Positions 35,401-47,400 of a DNA stretch of 64,000 nucleotides are shown here, piece by piece. Origin of the DNA: Marisa cornuarietis (lineage: Eukaryota; Mollusca; Gastropoda; Architaenioglossa; Ampullariidae); assembly GCA_004794655.1 (NCBI GenBank), contig SMMW01000522.1:3410001-3474000 (forward strand), in the 5' to 3' direction. The position numbers and the translations under genes were made by a program. The stretch's first letter is position 1. Every line of letters starts with the position of its first letter. The notes beneath the pieces were generated by a model. It was given only the letters and a program-made list of their open reading frames with translations. It did no database searches and was not told the DNA's origin.

Positions 35401-38400
35401 CAGGGATACATGAAGGTAGGGAGCCATCAGGACTAACGAAGAAAAAAAACTGACTGGTGAATCTGAAAGGCTGGACAGGTGATCCAATGAGAGAACTAGC
35501 CCAAAGGTGAACCTTTGCCACCACAGCTGAATCTCATCTGCTATAATAGCAGCCAACCCAATATCTCAATGCATAATCAAATTTAAGTTGGAAGCTTATA
35601 AATCAATATATTTATTATTACCTACATCAGCTTTTAGCTAATTATTGTTTTAGATAAAAAAAATAATTTTCTCTTTTCAAATAATGTTGTTATGCTTATT
35701 ATCATACTATAGCTTATACAAGCCAGTGGCGTGCTGTTCGTGGGCACAGGGGACTAAGAGTCATAAGTAATCATTTTTTTATTTGACGATATTTTAACAT
35801 AAAACGTTTTAGAATTATTGAAAAGCGCTGGTTAAAAATGCGTCTTGCATCTCTTCAAATCGTAGTGCCACCAAGCGCCTGATGCACTCGGAGAACTAAC
35901 CTTTGCAGTCGCTACCGCGTTTCGTCTGCTGTTGAATAGAGAAGATCACATGGTCTGAGGACCACCTGGCTCACTACTGGTCCTCTCCTTCCTTCTGCGC
36001 CTGTGTTAGCGCCAACTTGTCCTGTGTGTCAAGTTACGTGCGAAGTTTCTACTAAAGATTGACAGGAATCCGTGGTTGCACAGTCACAATCTCCAACCTA
36101 AGTTTTTTAGTGCATTTTGGTATCCAGTGAGCATACTTAACTCAGGTCTGACTGAAAACAACAATCTTTTTGTAAATGGAAAGGGAAGCGGTTGACAAAA
36201 TCTGGTCCCCTTCAATACATCATCAGGAGCCTGTGATGGCTCAGTGCAACCTTGCTTTCAATCAGTCTTTGCCAGCTATGAAACTTGTTATGGCGCTAAC
36301 CTCAACGTCGTTTAAACATTATGAAGAGTTGCATACAGTTAATGGTGACAGGCAAAATAACTCAAGACCTAAAACTAATGACAGGTTAAGGTGAAATAAA
36401 TGATAGTTTAGAACAACCGAGACAATGTAGCCTGTTAAATAGGTTACTTTACACACTAGACAGCAATGTCTCTGTGGTGTAGTGGTTATGTGCAGCGCCT
36501 TTACTCAGAACGGTATTGCGTTCGAATCCCAAGTGTTAAGTAGTTGAATAAGCTTTAAATCAATGTTTCTGTTTTCTCTATATCTGTGCCTAGTTTTTCT
36601 GCTAATTACTGCAAAAAGCATGTCTAGTATTAATCTTGCCAAAATGTTAAAGGAGATGGCAGCAGCATGTGACACTGTGAGCAGCAGGGAGAGACTCCTG
36701 CAAGGAATACCCTTCAGTGTTAAGGAGAGCATAGGCATCAAAGTGAGTTTATTTAATTATTATCATTTGCACTGTTTTTATTTAATTTATCTAGGTAACT
36801 GTTAGCATGTTTATGAAACGGTTTTTAAAGGCTAACGAGTTGAAACTTAGCTCAAAATAGCTGACAGGTCAATAAAATATAGCCACAATCAGTGCAAGAG
36901 CTCTAAGCTCATGAAGCATTGCTATAACAGCAAGTCTACTTTTTTTACATTATGAGGAAATGAGGTCTTGACCTCATGAGAAATGTGATCTTCAAAAGCT
37001 TTTATTTTTCAAAAAAGTAGTAGAGTTATATCTCAAATTTTGAGAATAAGTGTCAGTAATAAATAAAAACAGTCAGTTGAAAAAAAAGAATTTGCAATCA
37101 GGTTAGTCTTTAATGCACCACATTCATGGGATTACTTTTATCAGTAAATTGCATCAATGCAGTTTGCAAATCTTCCTCGAGCTTTGCATGATGAACCTTA
37201 TCAAACATTATGTAACATTTGAATGTACTGGAAAGCTTAAGTCTGCAGTTGTTTTGTCCCAATACCAGTGGCGTGCTGTCCGTGGACACGGGGGACTAGG
37301 CTAGTCCCCTAAGAGTCACAAGTAATCATCTTTTATTTGACAATATTTTAACATAAAGCGTTTTAGAATTATTGAAAAGTGCCGGTGAAAAATGCATCTT
37401 GCCCCTCTTCTAACCGTAGCGCCACCAAGCGCCTGATGCACTCAGGGAACTAACCTTCGCAGTCACTACCGCGTTTCATCTGCTGTTGAATAGAGTAGAT
37501 CACATGGTCTGAGGACTCGGCCCGTAACTACTGGTCTTCTCTTGCATTCAGCGCCTGTGTTAGCGCCAGCTTGTCCCGTGTGTCAAGTCACGTGCGAAGT
37601 TTCTACTAAAGATCGACAGGAATCCGTGGTTGCACAGTCACAATCTCCAACCTAAGTTTGTTAGTGCATTTTGGTGTCCAGTGAGTATACTTAACTCAGG
37701 ACTGACTGAAAATAAAAATCTTTTTGTAAATGGAGAGGGACTCGGTTGACAAAATCTGGTCCCCTTCAATACTTCATCAGGAGCCCGTGATGGCTCAGTG
37801 CAACCTTGCTTTCAATCACTCTTTGCCAGCTATGAAACTTGCTATGGCGCTAAGCTCAACGACGTTTAAACATTATGAAGAGCTGCATACAGTTAATGGT
37901 GACAGGCAAAATAACTCAAGACCTAAAACTTATGACTGGTAAAGGTTAAATAAATGATAGTTTAAAACAACAGAGACGATGTAGCCTGTTAAATAGGTTA
38001 CTTTACACACTAGACAGCAATGTCTCTGTGGTATAGTGGTTACGCGCAGCATTTTTTCTCTGAAAGGTATTGCGTTCGAATCCCGAGTGATTTTTGTTTT
38101 GGGATTTTTTTTTCCCTCAAATATGATGAATTCTCTGTCAAGCCTTTCATGAAGACCCACTGATTACTAAGCGAAACCGTATAATCTCTCTGTGTAAAGT
38201 CATATCGATTGACACCTAATTTCTACTATCATACATTGATATTGAAATATAGATATTTTAGACTCACAGGTGATAGAAATTGCTTTAGCTTAGTAATAAC
38301 AGTTATTGCATTTGAAAGAGGATATTTTTATTTTTTACATAGCGTGTAATCTAAAATACTTAACAGGTTACATCGTCTCACTTGTTTTTAACTATTTCCC

Positions 38401-41400
38401 CTTTCTAACGTCATTTAACGCTTATATATGGTATCTACAAAATTATCTGGTATTTTCACATAAATCATTATCTTATAATCAACATTATTATAAAACCTGA
38501 TTTGTTCGTCGATTACTTGTATTACTATTTACATAGTACGAGATACATATTGAGGCGGCAAGAGAAATGCAGGAAAATGCGTAGCTTACCGCCCCCCCCC
38601 AGCCCCCATCTTCCAGTCCCAGAAATGTGATTAGGGTCAACTTTGTGCAGCTTCACTATTTTTAAAAATGGACTTGATTTTGTTGGTAACAAAAAGAAAC
38701 ATGCTGTGCAATTGAATGATGAGGAGGCAGCATGCTGCTTCCACTAGTCTTTGTTTACAGTTCAAACAAAGTGAACCATAAATGAATGACGTGAAGCAGG
38801 AGAATGGCAATCATTTAAATAATTACAGAATATTTTGGGAAAAAGCAATTAACTGCCAAAAGATTCATTCATGAAATCGTTTTGCAGTCAGGAAATTATA
38901 TGTCATTCTTTTGGACAGATGTGTTTAAAGCACATAATGAATTAGGTATAATTATTTAATTATGTGAGACTTTTTTCTGTAATAAAATTCATCAAAATAG
39001 ACAACATATCAATTTCATATAGAAGATAGAAAAAGAATAAATCCAATAGAATGTACTTAATAAAGATAGCAACTTCCTATTATGATTTCACGCATAAACA
39101 CAACATAAATACAAATTCTGTTGTATACACTGTAGATCTGCAAGCTATAAAGAAATATGTACGTGTGAATCAGCTAAATTTAACAAATGTTATGAATCAC
39201 CATTACTTTGCAAACAAAATACTTCAAATAATCTATTCTGTTAAAAAGTTGCAAAGTGGTGAGAAATGTTGAGTGGACTCATATTTTTAACAAAATTACA
39301 TTAATCAAAGATATCACATTATGATGGTGTCAAATTAAGATTATGAGTATAAAAGTAACGGTGAACATAGGCATAGAACAAGATGAGTTTTGAGATAATT
39401 ACAGATACAGAAAAGATAATATTCAGCATATTTCTTTGGAAATATTTTGTTCTAAGTTTCTGGAAAGAACTTAAGCAGTGTATGAAAGATATATAATAGA
39501 TGAGCAAATGAGTTTTTTGTGAACTGAACAATATACCTGTTGAGGAAAATGTCAAACCATCAATCTGTTCATTTATCAAGATCTTAAAAAAACAGGTATA
39601 AAATTTAAAAATTCACTTCAGTTAAAGAGATGCAATGTCAAATATTTTAAAAGCAATTGTTCTCTTATCAGCATATGATAAACTGATTGTCTTTGTCACA
39701 CTATACTTTTTACAAATTAACCTTAACCCTGAATGTGTCACTTTTTTATGTCCTGTTGTTACATCACTGTCATAAGAACTGAGTCATAAGAACTGATTCT
39801 GTCAGTGCTTTTTCAGTTGCAAATAAATCCAACTTTTTTATCAAAGGAATGGCCAAAGTCTGTATATACAATGTCTGAAAATTTCTAATTTTTCATTTAA
39901 GACTCATTTTGTGCTGATAGTTTTTTATTAATGATTAAATGTATGGAATTCATGCATTCATTTAAATGAATGAAGTTTACACATTTGTTTTCTTCCTTTG
40001 AGTGTTATTTAATGAGTTTGACTGATCAGTGTCTTAATAATTCTAGGATGTATTGGATAAAGTTGAAAAGCATATGTATTGCATCTTTAATAAGCAGGAC
40101 TGAAAACCAGTTTTAATGATTGAAATACTGTTTCAGGGTTATGATACAACAGGTGGCATGCAAATAAACATCACAAAACCTTGTACTGAAGACTCAGTTG
40201 TTGTTGAGGTAAACTTGAAGAGCCGTTGGTCTCTCAACATTTTTACATTATATATTTGTAGCAGTTATTGTTAAATAAATGCCTTTATGCATATTGATGG
40301 TATGGTAGATTAAGAATTCTTTATAATAGTTCATTTAAAGCTCTAGTGATATGCAGCTTTCTGTTCTTAAGACTGGGCAAAGCTCAGTGCATAATATTTG
40401 TTTCCAAAATCTAGGTGAATACCCTCTTCTGTTCTTGCCATACATGAATAGAAAGAGAGTAGACTTGTGACATTACATTTTCCCAAAGATATGTCTAATA
40501 AAAAAAAATACATATATAGCCCCAGCTCTCCTTTGAAACCTTTACATCGTAATTGTATCCATGTACAATACTCTGTCAGTCAGTTGTCCCTTGACCGGCA
40601 CCTGTTGTTGGGGAGAGCACATGGATAGACAGGGCAGCTGACAGGGCCTCCCACTCATGCCTATTTTAGGCAATAGTGAGCAGGTCCTGTACAGAACAAC
40701 CAGTCCAGTCTTTGACATTCATAAGCCAGTTCATTCTTTGGCCACTGCAGTGTTGACTACCCTCCAAGGTGCCTTGAAGGATAGTCTTGGATAAGGTGTC
40801 GTGCCGGGTCACATGACCAAAGAAGACCAGCTTACGTCGCTTGACTGTTGATAGTAGAGGTTACTGGTGTCCTACGAGTGTGGTTATCTTGTTTTGTACA
40901 AAGTCGTTGGTTTTATGTTCTTTGCATGAGATCCGGAGCAGCCTCCTCAGGCACTTTCCGTTTCGGCAAGCAGAGTCTACGTGTCACATCCGTAGAGCAG
41001 GATCAGCACTACCAGGAATTTGTACAGCTTGTACTTGGTAGTGAACCTTATCTTATGGCTATGCCAGATCCTATCTAGCATAGCCATTGCTGCTGTTACT
41101 GTTGCGATCCTGAGGTGGATATCTGGTGTGCAGCTGCCGTCCTTGGAGAGGGCTGCTTCCAAATACTTTAAGCTGCTTATCTCTTCAAGCTGTACCCCGT
41201 TCATCGTTCATATAGATCTCTGCCTTGCCGCTGCCATCGATCATAACTTTGCTCTTTTCAGTGCTGGTCTCCATTCCATGTGAATTTGAACTGTCCATCA
41301 GTCTGTTGGTTAAGTCTTGCAGTTCTTTGTTGGTGCCTGCTAACAGATCTATGTCATCTACAAACTGTAGGTTGCAGATCAGTCTTCCACCACTGGAAAT

Positions 41401-44400
41401 GGAAGTATGATAGTCATGGAGAGCTTCAAACATGATGTTCTCCAAGAAGATATTAAACAGCACTGGTGATAAGGGACATCCTTGACGTACGCCTATTGTG
41501 GTGTGAAAGTAAGCTCCTATTTGGTTATCTAGCAGTACTATACTGGGCCATTCCTTGCGTTCTCAGACTTTGGCACAGGACAGTTAGTGCCTTTGTAGTT
41601 TCTTCCCCTGTCCCCACCCTGCTTGAGGAGCTCAGCTGGCACATTATCAATGCCTAGCAACTTTTCTCCCTTCAGACTATATACAGCTCTGCCTGTAGGA
41701 CTGGTAGGTCTGCAGGTTCACTGTCTCTAGCCTGGTTGTTTTGGAGGATGTTAGCATTGGTCTTCAGCTTGAAGTGGTACAGGTCCTTACAGTACACAGT
41801 CCATCGGTTGATTACAACATTGCTTTCTGTGAGAAGGTGACCATTGCTGTCTTCAATGACTGAAGTCTTGTGCTTCTATGTTAGCAAGAATCCTTAGTAA
41901 TTGGTAGGCCTTTTTGCTGTCACCTCGTGCCATTCCATCCTCTATGTCCCAGTATTGGCTATCAATCCAGCTCTCCCTCGCTGCCTTCATCCCTTTCTTG
42001 ATGGCACAGTTCACTTTTTTGTATTTGGTAGCTGCTTCAGGTTTGCTTTTCTTTTCTCTCTTCAAGGCCCATCTTTGGTCACAGAGATCTAGGATGTCAT
42101 TTGTGACCCATGGCTGTTTCTTATTCCTATGTCACCCTAGAATCCCCTGGGCTGTTGACAGTAGCACTTTTTTGATGTTTCGAGTGAGGGTGTTGTAGCG
42201 TTTTGTGTGAAGAGTGCTTTTATGAGTGGTTGCGAGCGTGTGTGTACATCTTCATGTAACTGCGCTCGCAGCACTCTTCTACCTTTTTCAACAAAAAGGG
42301 CCGACCAACGATTCCCACATTTAATGTTAAAAAGAAAAGAATGAATGAACAAACGGGATTAACTATGGGTAGTCAACAATATGAACTCTGGCAGTGCCAC
42401 CTAACTGAAGATGAGATAATCCCACACAGGTGAACAGGTAAACTGGTATCCAATAGTTCGAAAGTGCGATGGATGGGTGAACAGGTGATCCGATGTGCAG
42501 ATAATCCAACACAGGCGAACTGATAACCCAGTATCCAATAGTTCCAAGGTACGTTAGGTGAGTAGACAGATGTTCCGATGTGCAGATAATCCAAACAGGC
42601 GAACAGGTGACCCGGTATCCGATATGAAACGATGTCACAACAATTCGTCCAAATTATTGTTTATAAAGTTGGACATACCCCCTGGTGGTGAAGACGCTAT
42701 CTGTTCGTAGCAAAGCTCCTGTCATCACCGTAAATTCTCTCTCTGATGACCTGTCCTCTACAGTCATGACACTGACAGTTTGCAGTAAAGACTCCTGCTT
42801 AAACCGTGCCGAACAGTTTTTTCTTCCACCTGCTTGCCACAGAATCAGTCACTCAGGAGTAGAGACAATGGTTTGCAGTTACTGTCTGACGCCTCCATAC
42901 AACTCGCTTCTCTCTGGTAGATTGCCTCATAATACACTCATAAGTGGGGTAGCTATAACGGATTACAGTCAATGTCACCGTATAGCTCCGTTCTCTCACA
43001 GTGGTTGCCGCAGAATCCCCTGGTATCGTTAGCCCCCGTGCCTATCTATTCTTTTTCCTCAGGTTTTTAGCCAATCAAACCCCTAGCCGTTTGGTTGCTA
43101 AGAGGATCGCCTGGCGACTCTATCGCTCTGCGGTATCCATGCCGACTACAATTGTACAGAGATTAATGTAGTCAGTCAGCATGGATCCCGCAGAGCAATA
43201 GAGTCGCCAGGCGATCCTCTTAGCAACCAAGAGGCTAGGGACTTGATTGGCTAAAAACCTGAGGAAAAAGAATAGATAGGCACGGGGGCTAAATTGTACA
43301 GAGATTAATGTCATCAGTCGGCATGGATCATCATGTTGAATAGTCCGTGGCGGCCACTATTACATCACACCAGGATGCCTTCCACTAAGATTTCATCTTT
43401 CTTTTCAAAACAAAGATCTCCCATTTCTTAGCTGTGTCATGGTGTGATGTAATACGCAGGTCAACGTCACAGCTAATGAGACTATTCAGGAACGTGCTGC
43501 TGTTCCCCTCCCCAGGCCTTTGGACACTTACTAAAAAGAATAGTATTAATGATGAAATAATATAAAGAAAAGTTTGAGCCGTGGAACGTTACAGGTGTCT
43601 ACATCACATTACACCAGGTACAGCATGGCAAATTTTCCTCCAAATGTGGCCTTGAAGACTTCTGAAATGTTTGGGTCTTGCAGCTTCTCCAAATCAAAGC
43701 GAATTCAGAGGGCATTTGAGAGTCGCTTCGCTTTCAGCTTCAGGTTCATTAGAACAAGGTCATGGTCACTACCTGTGTCAGTGCCTGGGTACGTCCTTGA
43801 CTTGGCCTTATTGATGCTGGATTTGAAACATCTCGGCAGCAGGATATAGTCGATTTGATTGTGGAGCAGTCCATCTGGTGAGTGCCGTGTGGCCATCCTT
43901 GATTTCTTGTGAGGGTGTAAGGTGTTGGCTAAGGTGAGTCCTTGGCTCTGTGCAAATTCTAGGAGTCTGATTCCCCTGTCATTGGTTTTGCCAAGGCCAA
44001 ATTTGCCCACCATTCCTGCCCATTGCTGGTAGGCATCTGGGCCGACCTTCATGTTCCAGTCTATGAGTACAACAAAGATGTCCACTTTCAGAACTGTCTT
44101 CACAACCTTATCTAGCCGTTAGTAAAATTCTTCCACTTCGTTGTCTCCATGCATGGAAGTTGGAGCGTATACTTGGACAATGGTGACATGTGGAGCTTAG
44201 CTAAGACACATATGGAGATCAGCCTGCTGGATATAGGTGGTGATGCCGTGTTAGCATCAAGATTAGCTGTAAGGGTTTACTCCCTTAGCCTTTATCTTTC
44301 CCAAGATTCCCCCCAAGGCAGTGTGGCCATTTTTCCTTGGCTAGGATTGTCGTGCAAAAATGAGAACAGAAGAAGGGAATATGCCCAGATTTGGAGAAAT

Positions 44401-47400
44401 AAGCCTCTTACACCAGGATTTACCCAATTAACAAAGAAAAAATATTGTACTCCATTAGATCTGTAAAATGGATTCATTTAAATAACCAGTGCAGACAAAT
44501 GGCAACAGTCAAAAAGGCTGACTTTACTGATTTGACCTGTAAACATGGAGTATACTTTATTCTTTCTGTTCATGTTTTTATGACCCTGCAGGTTTTCAAG
44601 AGGCATGGTGCTGTACCATTCATCAAAACTAATGTTCCACAATCACTATACAGGTAATGATCTACAATAAAGGACTTGTTTAAGTTTCATCAAATTGTTG
44701 TGCCCAGTAACACATTGATTCATGCATGTGCATTTCTTCTTCAACTTTACCAGATGATGTGGCCATAGAATTTACACTTCCTTTTACATTATCAGCTGTA
44801 GAACTCCCTCTCTAACAGAAGTTGTAAACAACCTTGCTAGTTATTTTTATCATTTTTCAGTAGAGTTCAGATCTGCAGTGAATCTTATTTTTCAAGTATT
44901 TTTACCAAATTGTTGTCCCAGGCACTGCAGCTGCAATTTTGTTTTGTTTTGTTGATAGGGCTTTTAACACCATTATTCTAAAAAAAAAATTGATGAAAAA
45001 GTTGAGGGAATGAAACAAATGTTTTTTTGTCAGATAATCCTCAGATAATCCTCCCTTGCTTATCATGAATATAGGCATATTTCATTTTTTTCAGAACCCT
45101 CACCAGATCTAGATGTATTCTAGATGTGTTTTTCCTTTGCGTACTCAAGGAAGTTGTTACAAGCATAGTTTTTCCTGATGAGTTAGGATATGCTTATTTG
45201 CAGGGCATTAGAGTTTTCCCCATGTATCTGGGCATTGACCTAATATGCATTAACAATGACTGGATCAATTCCTCAGCCATGCTTTACTCAAATTGTGGAC
45301 CGCATTTCACCCAAGTGCCCATATGGATGGAGATTCTTTCTTGTACCAGCTGGGTACTTGCCATAAGGCAGGAGATTACAGCTTTATTGCTCTGTGACAT
45401 CATCCAGGAAGTTCACTTCAGTGCAAGGCTTTTATTCCTGCATTTTACCAGTCCAAAGCCTGTGGGAAAATGACTGCTGGTTCTTGGCGCGCATCCTTAA
45501 AATGTTTGGCAGGATGCCCCTTCTTCATGGAATCACCATGGTTGTCAGATACTTAACAGCCCCAAAAGACTATGGCTACGCAGTGAGCATCAATTTGGCA
45601 TATGCCTATTACAGTATCCTCATAAGCTGATTTTGTCAGTATTTCCCCTGCTTTGCATTTGACAGGGAGGTCTTCCAGTTTGTCACCCTTCCATTTGGTC
45701 TGTAAACTTCCCCATGGGTCTTCAGCAAAATCTCCCTTCAAGCTATCTGACTTCTCCTCAAACAGTTTCACCCAACTCGATAATAATCCATGAACAACTT
45801 CCAGACATGTTTTGCAAGAGAGGGATGTTTGTCTCCAGTATCTAAAGAATCTAGGTTGGGTGGTCAACTTCCACAAGTCAGACTTGCATCCCTCTCAGTA
45901 CTTCATTCATCTGGGAATGCAGTTCCAGACCCTACACAACAGTGGCTTGCCCTCCAGTTGGAAACCTTAGCTTTTCTGTCACTTCAGCTGAAGATGCAGC
46001 CTCTACAGATGTTACTTCAACAGTATCATCCGACGACAGGCTCTCTCCTTGATCAGGTTGATGTCGCCTGGTCCATGTTCACTTCCCTGGCCAAATGGCC
46101 CCATGGGCCCGGCTTCTCGTGCCGGGCGTGAACACCCAGCCTCTCTCTGTGGGTTAGAACACCCAGCCTCTCTCTCTGGCTGGGTGACAAAGCTGGCCCA
46201 CCCCTTTTTCTTATGCTTTTCTTGTTTCTCCCTCACTGGCTCTTTCACCTATACACTCTTTTTCTAATCAACCATCACCCTGTCAAAGTACTGTTTGTCT
46301 TTTCTGTCTTATGCCTACACCGGTCTTTCCCTGCTTTCTTCTTTCATCGTGCCTTTCTTTTAATGTAGCTCATTTCTCTGTGGCCTCCTTTAGGCCCCCT
46401 GCGTTTGCCATGCAGGGCGGCCCTTGTCGGGGGAAGGATGGGATCCTGGAGGTTGAGGTCCCTGATGGGTTGCAGCCCATCATACCAACACACCTCTTTG
46501 GTGCGGACTTCTCCTAGATGGGAGATTGGTGTGGTCCACACCAATCAATCGGCTGGTCGTGTATTTCCCAAGCTCTGCTAGAAGGCTGCGGCTGGGGTCA
46601 ATCTGGTCTTCACACTCTGTAGGCTAGAGTATATTCCTTATGTATCCCTTGTGCAACCCTGCTGGAAATGCCCTAAGTAGTACCGCTAGGTCGCATCCCC
46701 TTGTTGGACTCCATGGTGGGTGAGGAGCATAAGGAACGAAACCTTTTTTCTTCATTATGACACCAACACAAAAAAAAAAATCTTGGAAAATCATACGTCA
46801 GGATGAGTCTTCAGACAGTGAGGATGAGGTGCAAGATAGTGTGAAAGTGGTTGTAGAGGGAGCCTGGCACCGTTTTCTGGTTGTTGAGGGCACAGAGCTG
46901 GCCCAGCCACTCTCGTCCCTTTCCTCGTTTGCGGTTATGACAATGACCAAGTTTATTTGTCCCTGTGGGCAATTTGAATATGGGAATGTGCTCAAGTTCA
47001 ACAATGAAAAAAAAAAATTGAAAAATGAAAAAAAGGAAGTGGGCAAGTAGCATATATCATATACATATATATATAGATATGATATATGCTACTTGCCCAC
47101 TTCCTATCACACACACACACACACACACATCATTGACAATTCATCTAAGATTGAGCAACTGGACTGCAGATGGCACAAATGATTTCAGGTGTCTGTTACT
47201 CTTACATATAGGCATGGCATAGCGTTTACCTGAGCTTAATAATACAAATTCTTTTGTTAGTACATGTTCAGGTAATGATAAAATACATGAAGCTTTCCGT
47301 ACTATTTGCTGGTTACAAAAAAGAAGCTAAATCCCTCTGTTTGATACCAATTATCTTATAACAGATGTTCACAACACCGTTCAGACTATTCCTATCATGG

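Larger units (their letters stand above)
42205..43585. mobile_element. Unassigned 1.4-kb insertion within the RTE-like LINE
   Basis: Interrupts the LINE between its endonuclease and linker regions. It contains a short inverted pair near 42212-42275 (GAGTGC... and ...GCACTC), a three-unit minisatellite (42411-42625), a 264-bp near-palindrome (43029-43292) and another inverted pair, ATTACATCACACCA with TGGTGTGATGTAAT, near 43361 and 43438. No coding recognised. Boundaries are inferred from where the LINE frame stops and resumes. Confidence 0.55.
40560..44110 (-). pseudogene. RTE-like LINE, endonuclease plus reverse transcriptase, split by an insertion
   Basis: The complement from 44103 reads LIDWNMKVGPDAY, GKFGLGKTNDRGIRLLEFAQ, HNQIDYILLPRCFKSS and GSDHDLVLMNLKLK: an apurinic-type endonuclease domain down to about 43590. 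After a 1.4-kb insertion it resumes near 42200 (NTLTRNIKKVLLSTAQGILG) through a linker and the RT: LICNLQFVDDIDLLAGTNKE with VDD for FADD, STEKSKVM, and the C-terminal tail near 40750-40830. Several stops. In FAAH intron 5, antisense. Confidence 0.85.

Noticed and set aside
36469..36531. Possible tRNA gene
   Set aside because: A and B boxes are present but the acceptor and D/anticodon stems do not pair convincingly, and the block repeats with a larger dispersed element; treated as SINE-like.
36605..36630. Alternative FAAH exon 4 starts (AG at 36618 or 36627, or the ATG at 36620)
   Set aside because: They need an incoming phase 2 that exon 3 cannot supply, or they lengthen the linker.
42363..42638. 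91-codon minus-strand frame with repeated peptide
   Set aside because: The peptide repeat is the 86-bp minisatellite read in frame, not a protein repeat.
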